64,000 nt of DNA from Rhynchospora pubera (lineage: Eukaryota > Streptophyta > Magnoliopsida > Poales > Cyperaceae): the NCBI GenBank assembly GCA_028095005.1, contig CM051459.1, positions 273,067,229 through 273,131,228 of the forward strand, read 5' to 3'. Numbering within the stretch: the stretch's first letter is position 1; each line of letters starts with the position of its first letter. Both the position numbers and the translations under genes were made by a program. Below, piece by piece: positions 21,563 to 33,120 of this stretch. The notes under the pieces are model-generated. The model ran no database searches, had not been told where the DNA came from, and saw only the letters and a list, made by a program, of their open reading frames with translations.

Positions 21563-24500
21563 GAAAATAAGTGATTGCTTGCTTCAAATCCCTAAACCTT
21601 GGGAATTAGAGAATCAAACACATCTATGAAAGAGATCTAAATGGGGCCTAATCTCAAGTTAATTAAGCGACAACTCTTAACTAAAAGTCAAGGTGGTCCT
21701 CATCCTCTACTGCCTTTTCTCCTAGGTTGTCATCTTAGGCTGACATTAAGAAAAGCACATGCTTGATGCTTCTTCATCAATGTCATGTCCATGACCCTTT
21801 TCTAGATGGAAATTTGCAGGGTTGGAATTTTGTTTCCGGTGATATTTAGAAATAAGAAAGATAATTCAGTCATGTAATGTATATAATACCTAACCGTACT
21901 TGGGAAGTATTAAATTTATTGTGTAGCTGATGTATGTGTCTCAGACTCTCAGTGTCTAAAGTGCTGTGATTATAATACTCTTTAAAAACTCATTGATTAC
22001 TTGCATCACATGATTCAACTAGTACAAGGGATTAAATTAGTTTTTTAATTTCCTTTTTAAGTAAAGGATATATTAGATGTGCTATGTTGTTATTGCAGTA
22101 TATAGTATATGCACACGTCCTCACTGAACTTTCAGAAACAATAGAATGTTTGCTGTATTGGTTCTCAGCCACGGATAATGTTTTTACAACTATACTCTTT
22201 TATCGAAATTTAACTTAATGTTTTTTGACTTCTGATTTCTGAAGTATTCAAATGCCAGAGAAGAAAAAGAAAAAGAAGACTATCAAGGCCTAGAAAAGGA
22301 GGGAAAAAAAAAAACACGCCCAAATTGTAAGATCTCTGTTTTGGAACGCCCAGACAGCTATGTACATATGTAAATTTACAAAAAGTAGTAATTATTTGGT
22401 CGAGTTTGTAAAATTGATGAAACGAACACAACCTATAAAAATCACTTCATTTTTTTTTTCAATTCAGTAAATGGTTGTCCTGCCTTCAAAAAAAAAAAAA
22501 AAGCACTTCAAAAATTAGATGTTTGTATAAATTTGAACATGTCAATAGGCACATGATCTTGATTGTTTCGAAATTTAATCTTTAAAAATTCTATGATAAC
22601 TATATATACTGAATGATCGGTGCTTGTGCATCGGAATATTGTATAGTCAAATTCAACACTACTAGCCCAATGTCTTTTGACTGTCGGGAACATCTCACCC
22701 AATGTCTTAAATTAAAAGCAATTTTTTCTTTTTTATTTCACCAAAAGTTGTAACTCAAACTTGTTCTACAAAATCAAATCCGCCACTTCAAGGCCACTAA
22801 CTCATGTGAATATATTTTATGCATCAAATTAGCCAAAATCTACAGCCACGTTTTGTTCTATAAAAATCAGCTCAACTCTCTTCGGATCATCTATGGCAGA
22901 TCCAGGAGCAATTAAATACCATTTAAAAGCCACGTTTTGTTTAATCAGTACAGATTAAAATGTACAATTATTAAGGTGGTCATTGCATGACTGACCCATA
23001 AATGATCACAAAATGCAAATGTGCAGGGTGGTCCTTGGTATTTAACCTAAACATCATGATAATCCCTCAAATGACGGGGCCGGGGGCCCATACGTAATCA
23101 ACTCTACTAGACCTTGTACATATGTTCCGATTGTAGCCAATGACTCACTACATATTATGCCACTGTGGAAATGCCACACTACATATAGTTATTATTAGTT
23201 GATCCATTCCTGACATCATGATGACATTAATCCTCTTAGTCTAATCAAGATCTTATCTCATTGTCGCACCAAGCCATGGATCTTCCAAATCCCAAGCAGT
23301 ACCACCTTGGTATTTTTCTCCCTCGATCTCTCGTGTCGCTTTGTTAAATCTCAACAACGAAATTAAAAAATAAAACTTAACAGCTTGCTCTCAAGTCTCC
23401 ATTGGTATTTAATTACTAGTTGGCTTTAAAAACACTGCACCGCTTCTGATCTGGGGCACAAGTGCAGCAGACAAAGAGGATCTGTTGCGCCTCCTGTCTC
23501 GTGGCCTTTTCCTCTTCCCCATGAAAAGACGTCACCATTATGTCACGAGTTCCTTGGCACCTCTTTCCTTCTCTTTATGGATTTCATGAATGCTTTGTCT
23601 CGTAGAATCTATATGTTACGTGCATGAAGCACTTATTTGTAATTTCTGAACTTAACAGTATCACCGAAGCAGAAGGTGCATCTGTGATGCTTTTGACTGC
23701 TGCTTGGAGAAAAGGAACACATTTCAGTAAAACATGGCAGCAATTAGTAACACAAATTTGATATCGATAACGTCATTCGTTGTATAAAAATAAAAAACAC
23801 AATAAAGAGTAACGCATCAAGAAATTTGGCTATAGTTCTCCTTCATATACTCTGGATTCGTACATTTTATAAACTTACAAAATATATGCATGATGGATTG
23901 TAACATACCCAAAAAAAAAAAAATTTCAAATTAAATAACATACCGAAAAAAAATATAGACGAATAAAGATATGTGATCTTTTTTTTTAAAAAAAAAGGAA
24001 ATTAGGTACGTGAATCTTATTTCCAAAAAAAAAAAAAATTAGTTATGATTGATTATCTTATATGCAAGTTTATTTTTGTGAAATTATATAGGTTGATCTC
24101 TGTTCATCTTATTGAGAACATTAACTATTCGTTAATTAAGTAGTTCGCATGATTTTTTTTTTGTGAACTAGACATGTTATTCATCTTTATTGTTATCATT
24201 TTATTAAAGTACAAATTTTAGTTAGTGCAAGGTCAACATATGGCATATCTATTATTATCTAGTTATATATAAATGTAAGTTTCTGTGCAGATGTACATAA
24301 GATTTCCTTGTCGAAATTTTAATTTTAATGTGATAACACATAAATAAAAGTATAAAATAATCGAAAAAAATTCTGAATTTAGGAGAACTAGCTAGGATAT
24401 AATATCCCGGTCCAAATAATTTTTTCGCAACAAAAGAGAATTAGTTTCTAAACTTCACTTAAAAGAAGTGTTGGAATATCAACTTCCGGGTTGAGGGAAG

Positions 24501-25757
24501 GAAAGAGCCTAAAGTACCGGACCTTTTTTTTTTTTTGGGTTTTAATTAAGACCATATCTTAAAATCACGATCAGACTGCATCAAATCCTAGGTTTTATCC
24601 TTTCTTATAACCAAAATAGAATATTTTTATGGACCTGAATTAATATTCTGGCCTTTAATATTATTCTCTAGATAATTTATTTATTTGTATTTGTTAAATA
24701 AAAAATTAGGTTTTCTTGTACTAATCATTTAAAAATTGTATCATATATACAAGAAACAAATGTAATTGAAAACGTCATCGCATATGAGTTCTATGATAGC
24801 CCCAGAATCAAAATCATAGTAATTAAGAACAATGTAAGTATAAACAATTTAAGACCAATGTACTATATGTTTTTATATATGCCTTGCCGACCTTATATTA
24901 TATACTTACAGACAGCGTTTATTTGCATATCAGTTCGGCTCGAATCATTAGGCGCATACGCATAAGCGGTGTATGCAATTAATCAAATTTACTGAGACAA
25001 TTCTCTTTGATTTTGCACGTGTCCTTGACAAAGAAAACTTCCTGGCGGGTGACAGTCGACAGATAGCGCTTCCTCAGTTCAAAGAAATGTCGCATTCTGA
25101 CATTTGGTAGAAGAAAGAAGACACAAGTTTTAAGAAAAAGAGAAGATAAAGAAAAGGTAATACAAAAGGTAAGACAAAACAACCGCCTTAAGCTTTTTGT
25201 GTTTGATCTCTCGGTGGCTCTGCTGGGCTGCTGGGGCAGTGAATCGGTTAAAATTCAAAAGTGACCATCAAGATCCAAAAATCTACTGACGACCAGGAGA
25301 TGGATCCAAATCTATCCAATAAAATAGTTACATATTCATAAGCCTATTGTTGTTTTTCTTCCTTTCAAGATAACAATGTGCACGTGTCTAAATAGCGAAG
25401 AATTAATACACCATTTCATTAAACAAAAGATTAGATAATACGAGGGTAATAAATAAATAGTTATATAATAGTGGGAATCCATACATGATCTCCAAAAAAC
25501 AAAATATACTAGTTTCCGTATTGTGGGTATGGGAATTCTTTTGATTTTTCATGGGAGGGGAATTCAATATTTATCATTGTTTTATTCTTTTAATTTATGA
25601 ACTATCAAAACAAAATTAAAATGGCATGATATGATCTATTTAAAATGTTCTATATGGCTGTAAACAATATGTTGGCATTTTAACTTCATCTTAATAGACA
25701 AAGATAGCATGAAAAACGAAAAAAAAAATCATCTAGACCTGTAATCTGTTGATATCT
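21563..25757. other. Long gene-poor intergenic region
   Basis: Mostly AT-rich with many A/T homopolymers (for example 22489-22502, 23918-23930, 24524-24537). At 22475-22503 a possible LINE tail (gttgtcctgccttc plus A15) has only a 7-bp flanking match (cacttca), too short to call. A GC-richer patch at about 23420-23600 has no usable frame. A short ATG frame at 23276 beginning MDLPNPKQYHL is followed by a GT and could be a first exon, but I find no partner. No gene called. Confidence 0.6.
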
Positions 25758-25799
25758 GCAGGTTGCTTCAAATATAAAAAAAAAATAGCAGGTTGCTTC
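25758..25799 (+). mobile_element. Very small poly(A) insertion scar
   Basis: The 12-bp repeat gcaggttgcttc (25758-25769 and 25788-25799) flanks 18 bp made only of A and T (an A-rich run with aaatat at its left). The repeat is complex enough that slippage is unlikely; target-primed insertion of a bare tail fits best. Confidence 0.6.
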
Positions 25800-25814
25800 T
25801 ATAAATCTGTAAAT

Positions 25815-26060
25815 TTAAAACCTCGATTTTTTACATAAACGATAAACGAATGGTACATAATTACATATAAGCATTATGGGCTTGATCTGTCTTACAGATC
25901 GATCAGGTGTCTTTATAGGCTTCTTTTTGCGTCCCTTCGGCCCACCAGGAAATATCTCTTCTTTTGAGTTTTGACTCGTTTTTGCTGCAATAATATCCAA
26001 CTTTGAAACCTCCCCGGATAATCCAGTTGAAGCATCAGCTTCGCCGCTCACTGAGTTCAC
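25815..26060 (-). pseudogene. Unassigned coding-like stretch, head-to-head with the NYN gene
   Basis: On the minus strand an open stretch reads like protein (lysine-rich near FPGGPKGRKKKPIKTPDR) before it degrades. It is divergent from the NYN gene and partly covers its 5' flank. I do not recognise the family and find no matching exon or start. It could be a gene fragment or chance. Confidence 0.25.
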
Positions 26061-26075
26061 TGCGCGGCCAAGCCA

Positions 26076-27503
26076 ATGCCTCCACTTGCCTTCCCCACTC
26101 TCCACCTCCCAACCAATTCCCCATCCCCATGCCTCCTCCCTCTCCGCCGCGTCTCCTCTTCCTTCCCATTTTCCCCTTCTCTCTTTCACAAACCTCTTTC
26201 CACCACCACCACCTCTTCCCATCGCCTACTCACACCTCTCGCCATTTCCAACTCAAACCAACACGATCCGCCTCTCGCTTCAGAGGCCGAGATTGAAATG
26301 CTTCCGGGCCGAGACGGGGTCTTCTCGGCCCGGCTTCCTTCTGTCGTCATTCTCTGGGATCTCGACAACAAGCCGCCTCATGGGCCCCCTTTTGATGCCG
26401 CGGCATCACTCAAGCGCACCTCCTCTCTCCTCGGCCAAGTAGGGGAATTCTCTGCGTATGCGAACCGGCATGCGCTCTCTCACGTGCCGGATTGGGTCAA
26501 GTCGGAGCGTAGTGACCGGCGCCGACTTGATTTACTTGAGAAGAAAGGGTTGGCGACGCCGACGGACCCGTACACATGTGGAATGTGTGGGAGGAAGTTT
26601 ACGACCAGGGTTGAGCTGAAGCGGCATTTCCAGCAGTTGCATGAAAGAGAGCGGATGAAGAAGGTCAATAGGTTGCGGTCTCTCAAGGGCAAGAAGAAGC
26701 AGAAGTACTGTTTCTCTTTACTATTCCTAATTGATTTTGATCAGATTAATTAGCAGTGCCCGGTATTTTATCCTGAAATATCTGACAGGGATGACATGTA
26801 ATGTACCTTTTTTGATAGGTATCGGGACCGGTACATTAGTGGTAACCACAAGTACGACGAGACAGCAAGGGAACTCCTAACGCCTAAATCTGGCTATGGC
26901 CTGGCCTCTGAGTTGAGACGTGCTGGTGTAAATGTTCAAACTGTCAAAGACAAGCCGCAAGCTGCAGATGCGGCTTTGAAAAAACGAGTTAGGGAATCAC
27001 TGGCACGTGGGGTTGACTGGATGGTCTTAGTCTCGGATGACTCTGATTTCATTGAAACAATCCAAATGGCACGAGAGGCTGAGTTACGTACAGTGGTAGT
27101 TGGTGATGCCCAACGGGCTCTGGGTCGGGTAGCTGATATTTGGCTCCCGTGGTCCCAAGTTGAGAAAGGGGAGATAACTGACAATCTGTTGAAGTCGAAA
27201 ATGCAGGCTGGGAGCTTTGACAAGGAAGAATCTGAAGAAGAGGATGATGAAGATGGGCCTTTTATGGGTTCATGGGTGTTTGACGATGGTGAAGAGAGTG
27301 ATGACTTTGATGTGGTGGTGGAGGAGATCACTGGGGGGAGATCTCAGAGGAGACGAAACGGGAGGGGAAGGAAGTCGGCCTTTTCAGAGGAGGAATTTAG
27401 TGTGGAGATGAATTTCGACCAGGGGGTTTTGGATATGTTTGGCTCGTTAATGGGTGGGGACGAGACCTTTTGGGATAGTGATGATGAGCATTGGCATGCT
27501 TGA
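26076..27503 (+). CDS. NYN-domain (PIN-like nuclease fold) protein with internal C2H2 zinc finger, probably organelle-targeted
   Basis: Two exons (26076-26704 and 26819-27503, GT-AG, in phase) give 437 residues. The NYN fold is a PIN-like, often metal-dependent RNase fold. Its first strand is VVILWDLDNKPP (about 90-101, Asp95 and Asp97), and the later acidic strand is VDWMVLVSDDSDF (276-288). Between these halves lies one C2H2 finger (168-189; Cys168, Cys171, His184, His189), followed by a basic segment (about 191-209). The C-terminus is acidic, then GGRSQRRRNGRGRK. Residues 1-60 are rich in Ser, Thr, Pro and Arg and poor in acids, resembling a plastid or mitochondrial transit peptide. Plants have such proteins, usually annotated only as C2H2-like or putative endonuclease proteins; substrate unknown. 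The first ATG is used; a later one (Met75) would remove the presequence. Confidence 0.88.
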
Positions 27504-27971
27504 TGGGCATAGGCAGAATGTATATACACTGTTCAGCGATCTTACAGCAGCGCCCCCCCTTCTCCTTGTTCTTGTCTCGTTGTATGTCATTATTTTTCCT
27601 GAAGTTTATTCTCATGATGACCTTTAAAGTCCAATATTGATAATGCTTCTCCATGAGAGCCTAATAGTTTTATAAAGGCGGATGTGCACTATTGGATTAT
27701 TGGATTATTCTTATTTCGCAAAAATTTTGTTTTACTATTCATATAGTTATCAAAAAGTTCAACTTTTTTTCAGAAATCAGAACTGAGGTATGCTGTTTAA
27801 TATTGCTTTCTCATGGGAAGTTTCTTTTCGAAAAGATCTGAACTATCCAACCGCATCAGTTTGCTTGTCATATAATTTTGTTGAGATTGAAGTACAATAA
27901 CAAATACAAAAATAGTTGAAAAACCATGCCAGAATCATTACGCATTGATACCAAAAAAAAAAAAAAAAAGT
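27504..27971. other. 3' flank of the NYN gene
   Basis: Contains the likely 3' UTR (to about 27700) and AT-rich DNA with an A17 run at 27953-27969. No gene seen. Confidence 0.6.
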
Positions 27972-28163
27972 AATCTTGCTCTCCGTCTAGTAGCTCAGGT
28001 GGTAAGAGCACTTGGCTCTCTTCTAAGAGGTCCAGGGTTCAAGCCCGCATGCTTGCGATAGGCTTGGCATGCTTGCTCTCTTCTAAGGGTAGGGGTGTCA
28101 TTTCTAGCCTACCCCAACTTGTTTGGGATAAAAGGCTTAGACTTTAGAATCTTGCTCTCCGTC
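27972..28163 (+). mobile_element. tRNA-derived SINE (Au-like) with 16-bp target-site duplication
   Basis: The perfect 16-bp direct repeat aatcttgctctccgtc (27972-27987 and 28148-28163) flanks a 160-bp body. Its 5' part is tRNA-like: an A box in tagctcaggtggtaagagca (from 27990) and a B box, ggttcaagccc, at about 28036-28046, the pol III internal promoter. The 3' part ends with ccccaacttgtttgggat and aaaggctt, which matches the tail I know from Au-type plant SINEs. Inside, a segment like gcttgctctcttctaag recurs. The intact duplication implies a fairly recent insertion. SINEs of this kind borrow LINE machinery. Confidence 0.9.
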
Positions 28164-28417
28164 AATGGAACCATGGTAACTACTGTACTTTGCCAGTACA
28201 CTGGAATTTTGATAATCTGTTGAACTGAAGCAAGCAGCTACTGCTGTTCATTTAAGAAGTTAGGAGAAGGTCATGCCTATTATTGTGTTGATCACCATGC
28301 TTTGTTCCTTGCTAGGATTTTATGCTAATGTCTAATTCTTATTTTGATGAAATATGTTCTCATGTTAATCGCATGGCACATAGTTTGAATGGAATATTTA
28401 ATGTTTACAATCGTATT

Positions 28418-28484
28418 AACTGGTTAGTTTGTTAGCCTACGGGCTCTTTTCTTTCGGGAAAAAAAAAAAAACTGGTTAGTTTGT
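28418..28484 (+). mobile_element. Extremely truncated LINE insertion (26-bp body plus poly(A))
   Basis: The direct repeat ctggttagtttgt (28420-28432 and 28472-28484) flanks 26 bp (28433-28458) and an A13 run. The body begins agcctacgggct, the same 3' terminus as LINE-B (gcctacgggcg before its poly(A)). This is a target-primed LINE insertion from which all but the last 26 bp is missing. Confidence 0.85.
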
Positions 28485-30609
28485 CTTGGCTTGCGTTAGG
28501 TGATATTTCAAGTATGGTTCTTTCCCTCCATTCTCATTTTTTTTTTCAGTTGAGCAAGTCTCCTCCCATCCGATTTTCTTTAAATCTCAGAGTTCTTATG
28601 TATAGAAAGAACAAAATTTCCCAATTTCTAAACCTAATACATAGCTGGACAAACAAAATTAGCAAAAAATAAAAATAATGTAGTATGCCTTTCCGTACAG
28701 TACATCTTAGCAGCAAATTTACCGGATTAAGGCTTCAAATTGGACCTGAATATTAGAAATTTTACTCGCATTGTGTTTTACTCGACTAAAGCACCAGTAT
28801 GGCTGTACAACCTCAATGAGTATCCCACCGTGGATTCAGATACTAAGCAAGACGAACAAAAGGGAATTTACCTCAATCATTCTGCGTGCGAGATAGAGAG
28901 CTCAAAGGCAGGGGTGGAATAGAAAATAGCATAAGATGGAATTAAAATATTTGGATCAAGCATAATTCTACTTATTTGGATTACAAGCATTATTTGATCA
29001 TTTTTTATTCAGAAAATTATAGAATTGTATTGAGTATAGTTTAGTTCTTTACTGCAGCAGGGCAAGTGTCGGCCTATAGCTTCCTTGGCTCCGAATGTAT
29101 CTGCCACTGGTTCGAGAGAGATACCACTACCAGGGATGATGCAGTAAGGACCGACAAGACTTCTTTATATGTAAAGAAGTGTGAGCACAAGAAAGAGCAG
29201 ATGTAGTAAAGGTGAACTGGTGACTGATCGTTGGCCTGTTGGTACCTTGAATCCAGATGCTGTCAATTTCAAAAAGGAGTTACAATCAGTGAAATATGAT
29301 GAGAAATGCTGTCTGCCTGTTGAAAAGCACCGTGTGGCAGTTTCTTTTACACCTAAATAATGATACTCTAGTATCCTGCTAAGACAACTTACACGTTTAT
29401 GATGATTCTTCTCCAATATGAAGTTAAAAAAAGTGAAATAACTTCGTTTGCAAGGTAAATTTTCTCGGAGTTCACTGAAATTTTGTCTATAACCTTTTTC
29501 AATTTGAGGTAATCAAAATCAGTCACGACTGATAGATGAAACCGTCAGCTGTAATTATATCTCAACTTTTGATGTTTAAATGGCTAATTTCAATGTGTTC
29601 TCCGTATTAAAATCTCATTGGAGACCAAATTTTATCTAGATTTAATTGTTAGTTTCACTGGAAGTTTGTATTCATGTTTTGAATTTTGTTTGATTTTTTT
29701 AAGCAGTATGGGTGTATGACTTGGGTTAATGTCAATTTTTACTTAAACTTTTCTTTTACATAAATTAAATCTTAGTGCTTTGATTTGGAAAATGAGACAT
29801 GCTGAGCCGTAGTCTTTCACCTACGCCTCAATATAATACAAATTTTTCTAAATTTACCCGACTCGAGCAAAATTGTTATTCATCTTAAAATAAATTGTGC
29901 TATAAAAAACATCATAGAGGAAAACAAACAGGCTCCAAAAGGGTTAAACGAGTGATTGGCAATGCGAGATATGGAGGATTAAACTAAGGAGACACTATGC
30001 TTGAGAAAGAAAGATTATTTAAAGGGAGGAACAGCGTGGTATCTCGGTGGAGGGGAGAGGAGAAATTTAACGGGTCAATAAAAAAAGGGTTGATTCGTAA
30101 CTCAATTTGCACCCCAGGACAACAATTTAGACGTAATTATAACAGAAATTTAACAAGTGATTAAATTTAGATTATTTGAAAGTTTAATGGTTGTGGAGTA
30201 ACAAATTAAATTTTGATGATCAAAATTGAATTATGGACAAAGTTTAGTGACCTTCCAAAAAATTTACCATCTTTTACAAGTAGTTTACGGAGTCTTTCAT
30301 ATTTCTAAAAATGCACCATGAAAACTTGGAAAGTAGAATCTTTCGAAATTTAGGACATTAAGAGTTAATTTCTGAGAACAATTTTTCAATTTTTTCAATT
30401 CTCTCAAAGTTTCTAAAGATAATTATGATTATGAAAATTTGATTTTAGGCCTTATTATTTGGGGACAAAGATGTTAATCGGCTGCTTATCATTTTTAAGA
30501 AAAAAAATTCATATAACACGATTTCCTCTAATTGATAGTTAATTATTTTTATCTGTTAAAAAGAACGAATTTGACTAAAAGATACTCGCTTAATTAATTT
30601 TTAATTATA
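28485..30609. other. Gene-poor region with a possible gene remnant
   Basis: At 29181-29360 (+) a frame without ATG reads VSTRKSRCSKGELVTDRWP at its start and KHRVAVSFTPK before a stop; nearby 29060-29145 also looks coding-like. I cannot name a family or join these into a model. The rest is AT-rich and without features I can support. Confidence 0.4.
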
Positions 30610-30757
30610 GGCTCCGTTTGGATGGGAGCAAAAATAAGGGAATAACTTCTTCTTACTTCCAAATTTATTATAAACAATCCAAACTCTTCACAAAATTAAA
30701 CACTTCCCAATACTTCTTTCCTTATTCTTCTTATTCTCACACCATCCAAACGAAGCC
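30610..30757. mobile_element. MITE, GGCTCCGTTTGGATGG-end family
   Basis: 148-bp element with terminal inverted repeats ggctccgtttggatgg and ccatccaaacgaagcc. The inner sequence (aatccaaactcttcacaaa, acacttcccaata) is shared with the other MITEs of this window. The flanking trinucleotides ata/aca are an imperfect duplication. Non-autonomous DNA element, probably PIF/Harbinger-like. Confidence 0.85.
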
Positions 30758-31893
30758 ACACGGAAATCATATACGGCAACAAATTTTCTAACTGACGGTG
30801 ACGATGTTTTAATATATATACAAAAGAAAAAAAAATAATAACAACGTCAGAATCAGTAAGATAGATTTTTTTAGTCTTGGTCCATGGAGTTGAACGTAGA
30901 ATGGGGCGTCCGTCTCGGTCTATTCTTTTTCCTCTTCTGAAAGATCGCTCGAACGTTTCCCTTTTTTTTCGGTATAGTCCTTCATATTCTTCAAATATGT
31001 TTCTCATCTCGTAAACTTTTAAATATGGACTTAATTTTTAAATTACGAAATTTCAGTCCAACAAAACCTTTTGGAGAGAACTTAATTTCAGTGTTTTATC
31101 CTTTATTATCGAAAGTTTAATGGATATAAAATTGTCTGTAACGGAGTTTTAGGATTACTTTCTTTATGATTTAAAAGAACCAAGATTAGCTGTTATAAAC
31201 TAAGGAAAAAAATATTTAATCAGAATACATAAGTATGTCAAGCTGATTAATGAACCTCGATCCTAATAAATACAGTTGTCATTGTTGCTCCAAAAGTTTG
31301 TCCTCACTGCCAAAGAGATTTCCACTGGGATTATATATGAGCCAATTTCAAGCGAAATATTTGAACTCAAATTCGACTGTAGTTCGAGCTGGCTCAACTC
31401 GCAATAGCTAGTGATTCTGAGTTTTTGAGCCAACTGAAACTTAATTTAATAATTTGTCTCTAAGTCGAATCTACTCGTGACTCAATAGCCAACTCGTTTT
31501 TAACCACATATACATTTTTTTAGTTGAAATAAAATATTAAAAAGGTGATATCTAGTTAAGCTGAATTAAATAAGATGTTACGGAAAACATGAAAAATAAG
31601 ACAAATTTATTTTATTATATTTACCATTTACTACAGATGTCATCTTGTAGTTAAAAAAAATCACTGAATAAGTGTAAAAAGTTGGACCGAGCGAGTTGAG
31701 TTCGAGTAAACCATCTGTGTTTTTTTTTAGATACAAATTGATAGTGGCTATCAAATGAGAAAAAGAAGAAGAAAAAGAAAAGCAAATAAATTTGAGTCAC
31801 AAAATGAGCATTTTTTTAGGTGAATTTGAGCGAGTTACGGTCTTTCTACTCGACCTTACAATATAGCGTGTAGTGGTGAATAAGTTCTCAAAA
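30758..31893. other. AT-rich intergenic DNA
   Basis: No gene, RNA or clear repeat that I can support. Confidence 0.6.
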
Positions 31894-32052
31894 GGGGCTG
31901 TTTGGATGGTATGGGAATAAAAAAGGAATAAGAATTTTAGGAAGAAAATATTGAAAAGTATATAACTTTGGAAAGAGTTTGGATGCTTAGGAATAAATTT
32001 CTGTCTAAGAAGAGGTTATTCCTCTTATTCCTAAGCAATACAAAACGGCCCC
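31894..32052. mobile_element. MITE, diverged member (GGGGCTGTTTGGATGG end)
   Basis: 159-bp element starting ggggctgtttggatgg and ending caaaacggcccc, with the family motif aagagtttggatg inside. The A-rich flanks (aaa/aat) are compatible with a 3-bp duplication but not proof. Confidence 0.75.
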
Positions 32053-32879
32053 AATGAAGAGTAAGTTTATAAAAGTAATAATAATGAATATGAAAGTTTA
32101 GAATAATTATTATAGCTACCAACATGCATTTGACATAGACAAGTATTTAGTTTAGTTTAAGAAAATATGCTTTCTGATAAAACCAAATGTTCCGTTTCAT
32201 TGAAAAAAAAATGTATTCGAAAAAATTGATATCGTTGATGGTTTTTCAAAATTTATTAAATGTGCAGTTTAGCTAAAACAGATTCATTTTGACGAAAGTA
32301 GTGGTATTATTTTTTATAGGTTGAATAATGATTTTGAAAGTTTAACATATTTTTAACTGCTATAAATATAAAATTTTAACTTTGATCAAAGTACATGATA
32401 ATTATCAACAAATTTTATAAATTGAAATAGAAAAAAAAATATTCGTATCGGAAGAACGAGCTGTGCAATTTAGATGGACAGAGAACACGTTGTCTGGGAA
32501 TTTAAACTTTTAGAGTCGGGTTTTTAAGGGCCTATATGAAAATACTAGTTTCAGAAGGATATGCAACAAATGAAAAAAATAATTATTGCCATCTGCATTG
32601 CCTCGCTTGACCAAAATAAATAGATAAAATAAAAAAATGAACATATAAATAATAAAACATAATATATACAAATAAATAAGTTTAATAAAATAAATTAAAT
32701 ATGTATATAAAAATCTGAACGGGATGACAAAATTTAATTTTTTTATATATATTCATTTTAGTTATATATATGTTTGCTTTATATATCTTTATGTATTTAT
32801 TTTATTAAAGCGACGAAAACTGACGTTAATTAACTAATTATCGTTTCTCAAAAAAAGAAGCGACTGTTCGGATAACAAT
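32053..32879. other. AT-rich intergenic DNA
   Basis: Very AT-rich, with many ATAT runs (for example 32640-32790). Nothing else supported. Confidence 0.6.
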
Positions 32880-33120
32880 GGGGTCGTGATCAGGGTAGCG
32901 ACTGCTTGTCAGGAAGCGAGAAAGAAGACGAAACCAATGGTGGCTTGCGTAGGCAAGGCGGTAATGTCCACGTCTGCAGTCATGCCTTTGTTCTTCTGCC
33001 ACGTGGCCGCCGCTGTTTCGCAGATGTCGGCGAGCCGAGCGGCTGGCTTTTGAATGCTTTGAAGTCTCTTGAAGTCACTCTCCTCCACGTGTCGTGCTCT
33101 CCCGAAGACATCAATTAAGC
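32880..33120. other. GC-rich island with G-box-like ACGTG motifs
   Basis: An approximately 240-bp stretch, much more GC-rich than its surroundings, with gccacgtggc and ccacgtgtcg. Short open frames exist on both strands (32906-33118 plus; 32909-33184 minus) but none resembles a family I know or shows a gene structure. It could be a remnant of a first exon and promoter. Confidence 0.4.

Noticed and set aside
22475..22503. Another small LINE insertion (tail after gttgtcctgccttc)
   Set aside because: The flanking match is only 7 bp (cacttca) and could be chance.
26003..26296. Alternative plus-strand frames upstream and across the NYN gene start
   Set aside because: Overlap the NYN first exon in other frames; only the 26076 frame continues into the conserved domain.
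27988..28060. A tRNA gene on the plus strand (A and B boxes present)
   Set aside because: The tRNA-like part is followed by a SINE tail and the whole is flanked by a 16-bp target duplication; the acceptor stem does not close. It is a SINE.
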